Shown: positions 1-6,422 of the stretch, in pieces
How the letters are laid out: every line of letters starts with the position of its first letter
How positions within the stretch are numbered: position 1 is the stretch's first letter
NCBI GenBank assembly: GCA_964597685.1
Contig: CAZQZC010000144.1
Coordinates: 1-7,228 of the forward strand
Origin: JBCBTJ01 sp964597685
Lineage (GTDB): Bacteria > Pseudomonadota > Alphaproteobacteria > Caulobacterales > Hyphomonadaceae
DNA: 7,228 nt
Direction: 5' to 3'
Program-made: the position numbers and the translations under genes
The notes under the pieces: generated by a model
What the model was told of the DNA's origin: nothing
The model's input: the letters and a program-made list of their open reading frames with translations, nothing else
The model's database searches: none

Positions 1-725
1 TCCGACATGCGCTGCGATACGATCTTAGGATAAATGCCCAGGAACGCCCGTCCGACGTCTTGAGTGAAGGCGAAGTCCTTATCCCAGTCGCCGGAATCAT
101 GACGATCGTAAAATATGCCCCCGATGCCGCGCGGTTCGTTGCGGTGGGCGAGGTGGAAGTATTCGTCGCACCATTTCTTGAACTTCGGATAATATGCGGG
201 GTCGTGGCGATCGCAGGCCGATTGCATGGCCGCGTGAAAGCCGATCGCGTCGGGGAAGTCCTGCTGGCGCTGGTATGCAAGGAGCGGCGTCAGATCGGCG
301 CCTCCGCCAAACCAGGTCTTCGATGTTGAGATCATTCGCGTGTTCATATGAACGGCTGGCACGCGCGGGTTGACCATGTGTGCGATGAGCGAAACGCCGC
401 TGGCCCAAAAACGTCCGCCCGATTCGTCTGCGCCGGGGATTTGAGTGCGAAACTCATCGGAGAATTCGCCGAACACGGTTGAAACATGAACCCCGACTTT
501 TTCGAACAACCGGCCGCGCATCAAGGCCATCACACCGCCGCCGAGGTCTTCCGAGCCGTCGCCGCGTTTCCAAGGGGTTCGCTCGAATCGGCCGGGTTCG
601 CCGCGGTACAGCGGCGGCGCCGCGGCGTCCTCTAGCGCTTCGAAGGCTGCGATAATGTCCGCCTGCAGCGTCTCAAACCAGGCTTTCGCAGCCGCCTTGC
701 GGCTTTCCAATTGTGCATCTGTCAT
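1..725 (-). CDS. hemF: Oxygen-dependent coproporphyrinogen III oxidase, C-terminus cut by window edge
   Basis: HemF oxidatively decarboxylates two propionates of coproporphyrinogen III to vinyls, giving protoporphyrinogen IX in the aerobic branch of cytoplasmic heme synthesis. The 241 visible residues start MTDAQLESRK and contain the family hallmarks in order: GVMALMRGRLFEKVGVHVS (about 64-82), VPAVHMNTR (about 122-130) with its conserved His, TWFGGGADLTP (about 137-147) and KKWCDEYFHLAHRNEPRGIG (about 183-202). Compared with E. coli HemF (299 aa), roughly 75 C-terminal residues lie beyond the left edge, including the conserved stretch that follows YPKIVSQR. The ATG at 725-723 is chosen because GGGGAG (plus-strand 730-735) lies 4 nt upstream and the N-terminus fits the family. 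The gene is transcribed divergently from petABC, whose products need heme. Identity is near certain; nothing looks broken in the visible part. Confidence 0.96.
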   Translation of the reverse strand, partial: MTDAQLESRKAAAKAWFETLQADIIAAFEALEDAAAPPLYRGEPGRFERTPWKRGDGSEDLGGGVMALMRGRLFEKVGVHVSTVFGEFSDEFRTQIPGADESGGRFWASGVSLIAHMVNPRVPAVHMNTRMISTSKTWFGGGADLTPLLAYQRQQDFPDAIGFHAAMQSACDRHDPAYYPKFKKWCDEYFHLAHRNEPRGIGGIFYDRHDSGDWDKDFAFTQDVGRAFLGIYPKIVSQRMS

Positions 726-820
726 AGAGCTCCCCAAAGATGATCGGGCGCGGGCGCCCGTTTGTCTTGCCACCAAGAGTCCGTCGCGCTAGGCGGTCTC
801 GCCGCGATGCGAAATGAAAT

Positions 821-839
821 TTGCGGCGTTGCGCCGCAA
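821..839. repeat. 8-bp perfect inverted repeat in divergent promoter region
   Basis: The arms TTGCGGCG (821-828) and CGCCGCAA (832-839) are exact reverse complements around a 3-nt centre, TTG. No T-run follows on the plus strand and no gene end lies nearby, so a terminator role is unlikely. Its central place between two divergent genes fits a dimeric-regulator operator, but no protein can be assigned from sequence alone, and 8-bp GC-rich palindromes also arise by chance. Confidence 0.4.
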
Positions 840-854
840 TCCACGCGCGCTCTC

Positions 855-868
855 TTGATGTAAATACC
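855..868 (+). promoter_or_regulatory. Weak Fnr/FixK-like half-site candidate upstream of petA
   Basis: TTGATGTAAATACC reads as TTGAT-N4-ATACC. The Fnr/FixK consensus is TTGAT-N4-ATCAA, so the left half-site is perfect and the right half matches only at AT (7 of 10 positions). It ends 43 bp before the petA ATG. Oxygen-responsive Crp/Fnr-family control of terminal-oxidase and heme genes is well known in alphaproteobacteria, which is the only reason to list this; the match alone is not significant. Confidence 0.2.
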
Positions 869-911
869 GATCGGGACAGGTAAGGCCCGTGAACAACGCG
901 AGTTAAGCTTC

Positions 912-1472
912 ATGACCGACCAGACTCAAGATGCGATCGACGAAGATCGTCGCGATTTCATTCACGTGGCGACGGGGGCGGCCGCGGTCGGCGGCGCCGC
1001 CATGCTCGTATGGCCGTTCGTCGACCAAATGAACCCGGCGAGCGACACGAAAGCGGCGTCCAGCCTGGAAGTGGATATCTCAAAGATCCCCGAGGGCGGT
1101 GAGATACGCGTCCTGATCGGCGGAAAGCCGTTCTTCGTCCGCCACCGTACGTCTGGCGAGATCGCCACGGCCCAATCGGCGAAGCTCGACGGTCTTCGCG
1201 ATCCGGAATCCGACGACGACCGCCTGCGCCCGACGCCAAGCGGAGAGCTCAATCCAGCGATCCTCGTGACGTCCGGCTCCTGCACCCATTTGGGGTGTGT
1301 TCCGGTGGGGCCGGCGCAGGGTAACACGGGCGAGTATGGGGGCTGGTACTGCCCGTGCCACGGCTCGCACTACGACACATCGGGACGTATCCGGAAGGGG
1401 CCGGCGCCATCGAACTTGCCCGTTCCGAATTATCGCTACGTTTCCAACAGCGTCATCTCGATCTCCCTTTAA
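912..1472 (+). CDS. petA: Ubiquinol-cytochrome c reductase Rieske iron-sulfur subunit
   Basis: This is the Rieske [2Fe-2S] subunit of cytochrome bc1; it takes one electron from ubiquinol at the Qo site and passes it to cytochrome c1 on the periplasmic side. The 186-residue length is normal for the family (about 190). Arg13-Arg14 in RRDFI is a twin-arginine export signal, followed by a hydrophobic stretch (about 18-38) that normally stays as the membrane anchor. Cluster-binding box I is CTHLGC (124-129) and box II is CPCHGSHYDTSGR (147-159). The expected cluster ligands are Cys124, His126, Cys147 and His150, with Cys129 and Cys149 as the disulfide pair; all are present. The Pro-rich GPAPSNLPVP (163-172) follows as expected. 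The start ATG has only a weak Shine-Dalgarno (GCGAG near 898-902), but it leaves the usual short stretch before the RR motif. It is first in the operon, 18 bp before petB. Confidence 0.98.
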   Translation: MTDQTQDAIDEDRRDFIHVATGAAAVGGAAMLVWPFVDQMNPASDTKAASSLEVDISKIPEGGEIRVLIGGKPFFVRHRTSGEIATAQSAKLDGLRDPESDDDRLRPTPSGELNPAILVTSGSCTHLGCVPVGPAQGNTGEYGGWYCPCHGSHYDTSGRIRKGPAPSNLPVPNYRYVSNSVISISL

Positions 1473-1490
1473 GAAAGGACGACACGCGGC

Positions 1491-2942
1491 ATGAGCGGAC
1501 ATCAGTCGACCTACGAACCGAAGACTGGCTTTACCAAATGGCTCGACGACCGCTTGCCGGTCGTGCGCCTGGCGTATGACAGCTTCGTCGATTTCCCGAC
1601 GCCCAAGAACTTGAACTATTGGTATACGTTTGGCGGCATCTTGGCGATCTGCCTGGTCACGCAGATCCTGACCGGCGTCGTCTTGGCGATGCATTATACG
1701 CCGTCCGTCGACCAGGCGTTCGCATCGGTCGAGCGGATCATGCGCGACGTGCCCTATGGCTGGCTGATCCGCTACATCCACGCCAATGGCGCGTCGATGT
1801 TCTTCTTGGCGGTGTATATCCATATGTTCCGCGGGCTTTATTACGGCTCCTATAAAGAGCCGCGCGAAGTGCTTTGGATCCTCGGCTGCGTGATCTTCTT
1901 CCTCATGATCGCGACAGCGTTCCTCGGCTACATGCTTCCGTGGGGCCAAATGTCGTTCCACGGCGCGAACGTGATCACCGGCCTGATCGGCGCGTTGCCG
2001 ATTATCGGCGAGCCGATCCAGACCTGGCTGATGGGCGGCCCGTCATTGGGCAACCAGACGCTGCAGCGTTTCTTCTCGCTGCACTATTTGTTGCCGTTCA
2101 TGATCGCGGGCGTCGTGGCGCTGCACGTCTGGGCGCTGCACGTGCCGGGCAACAACAACCCGACCGGCGTCGAAGTCAAGGACGTGAAGAAGGACACCGT
2201 GCCCTTCCACCCCTATTACACGGTGAAAGACGCCTTCGCGATCGTCGTGTTCCTGATTTTGTTCGCGGCGTTCGTTTTCTATATGCCAAACGTTCTCGGC
2301 CACGCGGACAATTACATCGAGGCCAATCCGTTGGTGACGCCGGCGCACATCGTGCCTGAATGGTATCTCCTGCCCTTCTACGCGATCCTGCGGGCGGTGA
2401 ACTTCAATCTCGGTCCGATCGATGCGAAATTGCTGGGCGTCCTGTTGATGTTCGCTTCCATCGCTGTGCTCTTCGTCCTGCCGTGGCTGGACACGTCCAA
2501 GGTGAAGTCGATGCGCTATCGCCCGGTCGCGAAGCAATTCTTCTTCGGTTTTGTCGTCTCTTGCCTCCTGCTCGGCTGGTGCGGCGCGGCTAATCCGGAC
2601 GATCCGCTGCCGGGCCTGAAGCTCGGTTCGGACAAATTGGTCGTCGAGTACACAGACAACGCCGGCAATCCGGCGTCACGAGGTGATTTCGACACTTACG
2701 AGGATGCGGTGGCCTTCCGCGCGACACTGCCGGAGAGCGCTTCGCCTTCGGTCGCCATCGACAAGGCGCCGGCGGTGCGGTTCATCCACTTGGCTCAGCT
2801 TTTGACGCTGTACTATTTCGCTTACTTCCTGATCATCCTGCCCTATCTCGGCCTGCGCGAGCGGCCGAATGCGGAGCCGGATTCAATCCACAAATCGGTG
2901 CTTGGCGGCCAAGGCGCGCCGGCGGCCGCTCCTGCGGAATAA
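1491..2942 (+). CDS. petB: Cytochrome b subunit of the bc1 complex
   Basis: This membrane subunit carries hemes bL and bH and the Qo and Qi quinone sites. The four heme ligands are visible with canonical 13-residue spacing: His97/His111 and His198/His212, the same numbers as in Rhodobacter. The Qo-site motif PEWY is at 289-292 and GYMLPWGQMSFHGA (146-159) is the conserved cd region. Eight transmembrane helices are expected; strongly hydrophobic stretches include about 47-66, 127-147, 199-219, 247-268, 312-332, 346-364 and 432-453. At 483 residues it is longer than Rhodobacter cytochrome b (about 440). Most of the excess is an acidic segment at about 376-427 between the last two helices, plus an Ala/Pro-rich tail. 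It is not fused to cytochrome c1, unlike fbcH of Bradyrhizobium. AAAGGA at 1474-1479 serves as the ribosome binding site. It is cotranscribed with petA and petC. Confidence 0.98.
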   Translation: MSGHQSTYEPKTGFTKWLDDRLPVVRLAYDSFVDFPTPKNLNYWYTFGGILAICLVTQILTGVVLAMHYTPSVDQAFASVERIMRDVPYGWLIRYIHANGASMFFLAVYIHMFRGLYYGSYKEPREVLWILGCVIFFLMIATAFLGYMLPWGQMSFHGANVITGLIGALPIIGEPIQTWLMGGPSLGNQTLQRFFSLHYLLPFMIAGVVALHVWALHVPGNNNPTGVEVKDVKKDTVPFHPYYTVKDAFAIVVFLILFAAFVFYMPNVLGHADNYIEANPLVTPAHIVPEWYLLPFYAILRAVNFNLGPIDAKLLGVLLMFASIAVLFVLPWLDTSKVKSMRYRPVAKQFFFGFVVSCLLLGWCGAANPDDPLPGLKLGSDKLVVEYTDNAGNPASRGDFDTYEDAVAFRATLPESASPSVAIDKAPAVRFIHLAQLLTLYYFAYFLIILPYLGLRERPNAEPDSIHKSVLGGQGAPAAAPAE

Positions 2943-2950
2943 GGAGAGGA
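2943..2950 (+). promoter_or_regulatory. Ribosome binding site fixing the petC start
   Basis: GGAGAGGA starts directly after the petB TAA and ends 2 nt before the ATG at 2953; the GGAG core at 2943-2946 is 6 nt from the ATG. It separates this start from a possible in-frame start at 2869 inside petB, which would place 28 Arg-rich residues before the signal peptide. Confidence 0.8.
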
Positions 2951-2952
2951 TC

Positions 2953-3876
2953 ATGAAACTCACACGCCTCTTCACCATCGCCGCGGCCAGCGTCGCCGTC
3001 GCCGGATCGGCCCTCGCGGCCGGCGGCGCCAAGCACGCCCATGCCCCGGAAGGCGGCTGGCCGTTCGAAGGGCCGCTCGGCCAGTTCGAAATGGACAGCG
3101 TTCAGCGCGGGTTTCAGGTTTATCAGGAGGTCTGCTCGGCCTGCCACTCGATGAACCTGCTGAGCTACCGCAATCTCGGCGAACCCGGCGGTCCCTATTA
3201 CGACGCAGATTATTCGAACGCGAACGATAACCCGCAAGTCAAGCAATTGGCCGCGCAGAACGAAATTCTCGACCCCGTGCCGAACGATTTCGGCGAGTAC
3301 GATTTTCGCGGCGCGCGGCCATCGGACACGTTCAAGTCGCCGTATGCCAACGACGCCGCTGCGAAAGCGGCGAACGGGGGCGCGTTGCCGCCGGATCTGT
3401 CGGTGATCACGAAGGCCCGCCACGGCGGCGCGAGCTATGTGTATTCGCTGCTCAGCGGATATCCGTCCTTTGATGATTTTACGTACACTGACGATGGCGA
3501 CGCACAGCTCGTCATTCGTGACGACGAACATCCAGAGCACAACGGCGTCCTGACCCAGGCGCTGGGTTTGAACTACAACCCCTATTTCGCTGGCGACACC
3601 ACGCCCGCCTTTGAGGGCGACCCACGCTACGCGCCGCCGGGCGGTTTCCTCGCCATGGGGCCGCAGCTCCTGGACGGCCGCGTCGAATACATGGACGGCA
3701 CCGAGGCGACAATTGACCAGATGTCTTACGACGTGGCTCAATTCCTCGCCTGGGCGGCGGAGCCGAAACAGGAGAACCGGAAGTCCCTCGGCCTCGCCGT
3801 GATGATCTATCTCGGTATCTTCGCCGTGCTTCTCTGGCTGTCCTATCGCCGCATCTGGCGTCACGTCGGACATTAG
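2953..3876 (+). CDS. petC: Cytochrome c1 subunit of the bc1 complex
   Basis: Cytochrome c1 takes the electron from the Rieske cluster and hands it to soluble or membrane cytochrome c. The 307 residues begin with a Sec signal peptide (1 to about 22, MKLTRLFTIA followed by an Ala/Val-rich core ending SALA). The heme c site is CSACH (61-65). The axial ligand is most likely Met235 in GGFLAMGPQLLDGRVEYMDG. The conserved NGGALPPDLSVITKARHGG is at 141-159, and a C-terminal anchor helix at about 279-297 ends in a basic tail (RRIWRHVGH). Rhodobacter cytochrome c1 with its leader is about 280 residues. The extra length here is mainly an acidic segment at about 172-206, between LLSGYPSF and NYNPYF. The gap to petB is 10 bp and a strong terminator follows, so this is the last gene of the bc1 operon. 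Confidence 0.98.
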   Translation: MKLTRLFTIAAASVAVAGSALAAGGAKHAHAPEGGWPFEGPLGQFEMDSVQRGFQVYQEVCSACHSMNLLSYRNLGEPGGPYYDADYSNANDNPQVKQLAAQNEILDPVPNDFGEYDFRGARPSDTFKSPYANDAAAKAANGGALPPDLSVITKARHGGASYVYSLLSGYPSFDDFTYTDDGDAQLVIRDDEHPEHNGVLTQALGLNYNPYFAGDTTPAFEGDPRYAPPGGFLAMGPQLLDGRVEYMDGTEATIDQMSYDVAQFLAWAAEPKQENRKSLGLAVMIYLGIFAVLLWLSYRRIWRHVGH

Positions 3877-3900
3877 ACCAACGTTCACAGCAGCGTGAAT

Positions 3901-3933
3901 GCGGGCCCGTCTTTCATGGCGGGCCCGCTTTCT
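3901..3933 (+). terminator. Rho-independent terminator after petC
   Basis: Perfect 9-bp GC-rich arms GCGGGCCCG (3901-3909) and CGGGCCCGC (3920-3928) flank a 10-nt loop, which can close further through a T-G and a C-G pair. TTTCTATAT follows on the plus strand. The hairpin begins 24 bp after the petC stop, so it should end the petABC transcript before the yceI-like gene. Confidence 0.85.
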
Positions 3934-3973
3934 ATATGGCCGCCAGTGGAACCCCCTGGTCTGGAGGCCGATT

Positions 3974-4567
3974 ATGAAATTGAAGCTCGCTATTGCATCG
4001 CTGGCGTTCCTCGCTCAGCCGGTTGTCGCCCAAGACGCCGACATCTCGTCAGCGCCGCCTGGTGTCTATGATCTCGACGCGAGCCACACCTATGTCGTGA
4101 TCACCTACAACCATCTCGGCTTCTCCCGTCCCACCCTGCAATTCGACGATATCTCGGGAACGCTGACGCTTGACGGCGATGCGCTCGGCGACAGCACCCT
4201 GGACGTCACGATTCAGGCGGCTTCGGTCGATGGCGGCGATGCGACCTTCTACGACCATTTGACGGGCGAGGGGTTTTTCGACGTCGCCAATCACCCCGAA
4301 ATCACGTTCGGCAATGTCACTGTCTCGCCAACCGGGCCAAATTCAGGCGTGCTGGAAGGCGACCTGACGATCAAGGGCGTGACGAAGCGCGTGTCGCTGG
4401 ACGCCGTTCTGAACCAAGTCGCGAAGAATCCGATCGTGCAGAAGGACGGCATCGGCGTGACCGCGTCGACACTTTTGATGCGCTCGGATTTCGGCCTCGA
4501 CGCCTACGCGCCGGCCGTCAGCGACGAGGTTGAGCTGACCATCAATGCGGAGTTCTATCTCCGCTAA
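3974..4567 (+). CDS. YceI-family periplasmic lipocalin-like protein
   Basis: YceI-family proteins are secreted antiparallel beta-barrels with a hydrophobic cavity; characterised members bind polyisoprenoids or other long-chain lipids. The 197 residues begin with a signal peptide (MKLKLAIASLAFLAQPVVA, predicted cleavage after Ala19). Family blocks follow: YDLDASHTYVVITYNHLGFS (32-51), HLTGEGFFDVANHPEITF (95-112), GDLTIKGVTKRVSLD (129-143), and RSDFGLDAYAP (170-180) before the final strand ELTINAEFYLR. The ATG at 3974 has GGAGG (3963-3967) 6 nt upstream and starts exactly at the signal peptide. The reading frame is open back to 3899, but that start lies at the petC terminator and would bury the signal peptide. 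The gene is separated from petC by that terminator and lies 27 bp before mtnP. The ligand is unknown; a role with quinone or other isoprenoids near bc1 is inferred from position only. Confidence 0.93.
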   Translation: MKLKLAIASLAFLAQPVVAQDADISSAPPGVYDLDASHTYVVITYNHLGFSRPTLQFDDISGTLTLDGDALGDSTLDVTIQAASVDGGDATFYDHLTGEGFFDVANHPEITFGNVTVSPTGPNSGVLEGDLTIKGVTKRVSLDAVLNQVAKNPIVQKDGIGVTASTLLMRSDFGLDAYAPAVSDEVELTINAEFYLR

Positions 4568-4594
4568 GCCCGCAATTCCGGGGGGACATACGTG

Positions 4595-5476
4595 ATGAGC
4601 GCTTGGACGATCGGCGTCCTCGGTGGATCCGGCCTGTATCAAGTCGACGGACTGGAAGATGTGCGCCAAGAGCGTGTCTCGACGCCGTGGGGCGAGCCGT
4701 CCGACGCGCTGACGCTGGGTCGGATCGGCGACGTTGAGTTCGTATTCCTGCCGCGCCACGGCCGTGGCCACGCGCTGTCGCCCACCCATGTGAACTACCG
4801 GGCCAATATTGACGCGCTAAAACGCGTCGGCTGCACCGATGTGCTCTCTCTTTCGGCGTGCGGGTCGCTGCAAGAGGCCTATGCGCCGGGCGATTTCGTG
4901 ATCATTGATCAATTCATCGATCGCACCTTCGCCCGCGAAAAGAGCTTTTTCGGCGAGGGTTGCGTCGCTCACGTCTCCATGGCCCATCCGGTCTGCGAGC
5001 GGCTTGCCGCGCTTGCGGGCGACGCGGCTGAAGCCGCCGGTGCAAAGGTCCATCGCGGCGGGACCTATCTTGCCATGGAAGGCCCGCAATTTTCCTCGTT
5101 GGCGGAATCGAAGCTCTACCGGTCTTGGGGCTGCGACGTGATCGGGATGACGAATATGCCTGAGGCGAAGCTTGCGCGGGAGGCGGAGCTGCCCTTCGCG
5201 ACGGTCGCCATGGTGACCGATTATGATTGCTGGCGGGAAGAGACGGACGCCGTGTCTGTGACCAATGTGTTGGACGTTCTCCAGCGGAATGCCGGCCGAG
5301 CGAAGGATCTTCTGAAACGCTTTGCTGAATCCGTGTCGGGCGCGCCGCGGCGACCCTCTCCGCAAGGCATTGAAACCGGGCTCGACATCGCTCTGATCAC
5401 GCCGCCTGAGGCCAGGGATCCAGAATTGTTGGCGAAGCTCGATGCGGTCGCCGGCCGGGCGCTCTCGCAAAGCTGA
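4595..5476 (+). CDS. mtnP: S-methyl-5'-thioadenosine phosphorylase
   Basis: MtnP phosphorolyses methylthioadenosine, a by-product of polyamine synthesis and other S-adenosylmethionine-using reactions, to adenine and methylthioribose-1-phosphate. The 293 residues match the PNP/MTAP family: GVLGGSGLY (7-15, phosphate-binding loop), LPRHGRGHALSPTHVNYRAN (52-71), LSACGSL (86-92), MEGPQFSS (161-168), GCDVIGMTNMPEA (179-191) and TDYDCW (208-213). NYRANI and TDYDCW favour methylthioadenosine phosphorylase over purine nucleoside phosphorylase, and the length is close to human MTAP (283). A GTG at 4592 directly precedes the ATG at 4595; I chose ATG because GGGGGA (4581-4586) then sits 8 nt away, but either could be used. 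It lies 27 bp after the YceI gene, probably on the same transcript. Apt, which uses the adenine product, is two genes downstream. Confidence 0.95.
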   Translation: MSAWTIGVLGGSGLYQVDGLEDVRQERVSTPWGEPSDALTLGRIGDVEFVFLPRHGRGHALSPTHVNYRANIDALKRVGCTDVLSLSACGSLQEAYAPGDFVIIDQFIDRTFAREKSFFGEGCVAHVSMAHPVCERLAALAGDAAEAAGAKVHRGGTYLAMEGPQFSSLAESKLYRSWGCDVIGMTNMPEAKLAREAELPFATVAMVTDYDCWREETDAVSVTNVLDVLQRNAGRAKDLLKRFAESVSGAPRRPSPQGIETGLDIALITPPEARDPELLAKLDAVAGRALSQS

Positions 5477-5548
5477 CCTGAGACGAACCGGCAAATCGAC
5501 GCTCAGACTTCTTTTTGCTACGTTCTTGTCGAGTAATGGGGACGTGCA

Positions 5549-6367
5549 ATGACGACCGCGCAATTTCAGACCTATTTGACCGGCGGACTGGGCCTTTTGG
5601 TCGTCGCCGCATTGGGGGTGGCTTGGCTCTTGTACCGCGAGCTGGATAGCCGACGCCAGCAATCGCAGAACGCCTTGGCCGGCGTCGGACAGGAGCTCAA
5701 GATCACCTTGCAGCGCGTCTTGGCTGAGCTGGTGGCCTTGATGGACGGTGAAGGCGCAGGCCGTGGATCCTTTTTGCCGACATCCCGGCCGCAGCTCGAC
5801 GCCGTCAACACATTGATGATCGAAACCGACCGGCGCGCCATCGCCGTCATGGTCGCATTCTACGAAGAGCTTGAGATCCGCAAGATGGAGCTGCGGGCTG
5901 CGATCAAGAACGGCCAGGAGCATGGCGAGCTGGGACAGCGGACGCTCGAGACATGTATCGACGGGATCGCGACGCTTTTCCTTTGGGACGAGTATGGCGG
6001 CGCAGCGCCCCACGAGGCGCCCTCCACGCGCTCTTGGTTTGTCCGCGACTGGATGAAGGCGCATGGGTTTGGCGCATTTGAGTTTTCCCATCTTCATCTG
6101 CGCGACCAGGTTGTTGAGCGTCTCCGCCGGTTCGGCATGACGCTCACGCCGCGACCATTGACCAAGACCGCGCACGAGTACTGGTCGATGCGCTACGACC
6201 GCCAGGCCGACCCCAGGACGCCATTCGGGCGACGGCGCATACCCAGGTCTGAACCCGATGCGGAACGCGCGCCGACCGGCGAGGCTGATATGTCGGGAGG
6301 AGGAGAGGCGGGCAATGTCGAGCCCTTGCGGCTGGGCGACGCCCCCACGCAGCGCGAGGCTGGGTAA
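5549..6367 (+). CDS. Unrecognised protein with one N-terminal membrane segment
   Basis: I do not recognise this 272-residue protein. It opens with a short polar stretch, then a single hydrophobic helix (about 10-28, TGGLGLLVVAALGVAWLLY). A charged, probably helical region follows (about 29-145) with patches such as RELDSRRQQSQ and EELEIRKMELRAAI. A more globular part (about 146-215) contains RSWFVRDWMKAHGFGAFEFS and HEYWSMRYDRQ. The last 55 or so residues are rich in Arg, Pro, Gly and Glu and look disordered. The membrane helix lacks a signal cleavage site, so the protein is probably inner-membrane anchored; which side the rest occupies is not clear. GGGGA at 5538-5542, 6 nt before the ATG, supports the start. 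It sits 72 bp after mtnP and 55 bp before apt on the same strand. That hints at co-expression with adenine salvage, but no catalytic motif is visible. Confidence 0.8.
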   Translation: MTTAQFQTYLTGGLGLLVVAALGVAWLLYRELDSRRQQSQNALAGVGQELKITLQRVLAELVALMDGEGAGRGSFLPTSRPQLDAVNTLMIETDRRAIAVMVAFYEELEIRKMELRAAIKNGQEHGELGQRTLETCIDGIATLFLWDEYGGAAPHEAPSTRSWFVRDWMKAHGFGAFEFSHLHLRDQVVERLRRFGMTLTPRPLTKTAHEYWSMRYDRQADPRTPFGRRRIPRSEPDAERAPTGEADMSGGGEAGNVEPLRLGDAPTQREAG

Positions 6368-6422
6368 AAGGTCTGCGGCGCTGGTCTGGACGCGTGGACC
6401 GAGGGCTGGTTAGAAGCGGCCC

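Larger units (their letters stand above)
726..911. promoter_or_regulatory. Divergent hemF / petABC intergenic region
   Basis: This 186-bp gap must hold the promoters of both hemF (leftward) and petA (rightward). I could not pick out a convincing -35/-10 pair for either direction. Visible structure includes a 6-bp GC-rich hairpin at 745-760 in the hemF leader, an 8-bp perfect inverted repeat at 821-839 and a weak Fnr/FixK-like sequence at 855-868. One GANTC site, the target of CcrM-type methylases in alphaproteobacteria, lies at 777-781. No small gene is supported here. Confidence 0.6.

Noticed and set aside
60..408. Short frames on both strands within hemF
   Set aside because: They are out of frame with HemF, whose conserved motifs run unbroken through the region in the minus-strand frame ending at 725.
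745..768. Hairpin with a partly T-rich downstream stretch read as a plus-strand terminator
   Set aside because: No plus-strand gene ends upstream of it; it is more simply part of the hemF leader.
722..913. A 63-codon minus-strand frame across the hemF-petA gap
   Set aside because: It would start at the petA start codon and overlap the hemF start; the translation is Arg/Pro-rich and it has no plausible ribosome binding site.
1080..1961. A 293-codon minus-strand frame across petA and petB
   Set aside because: It overlaps two certain genes and the intergenic gap between them, and its composition (Arg, His, Asp, Ala) is typical of a shadow frame.
2833..3888. A 351-codon minus-strand frame covering petC
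   Set aside because: It is antisense to cytochrome c1, whose heme motif and signal peptide are unmistakable; no ribosome binding site or recognisable domain supports the antisense frame.
3899..3973. N-terminal extension of the YceI protein from an ATG at 3899
   Set aside because: This start is at the terminator hairpin, has no Shine-Dalgarno sequence and would place 25 Arg/Trp-rich residues before a clear signal peptide.
5478..5517. Possible terminator after mtnP (CTGAG ... CTCAG followed by CTTCTTTTT)
   Set aside because: The stem is only 5 bp with a 19-nt loop; despite the T-rich stretch it is too weak to call.
4817..6175. A 452-codon open frame on the minus strand across mtnP and the unknown gene
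   Set aside because: It lies antisense to well-supported genes, its translation is Arg/His-rich with no family motif, and long antisense frames are expected in GC-rich coding DNA.
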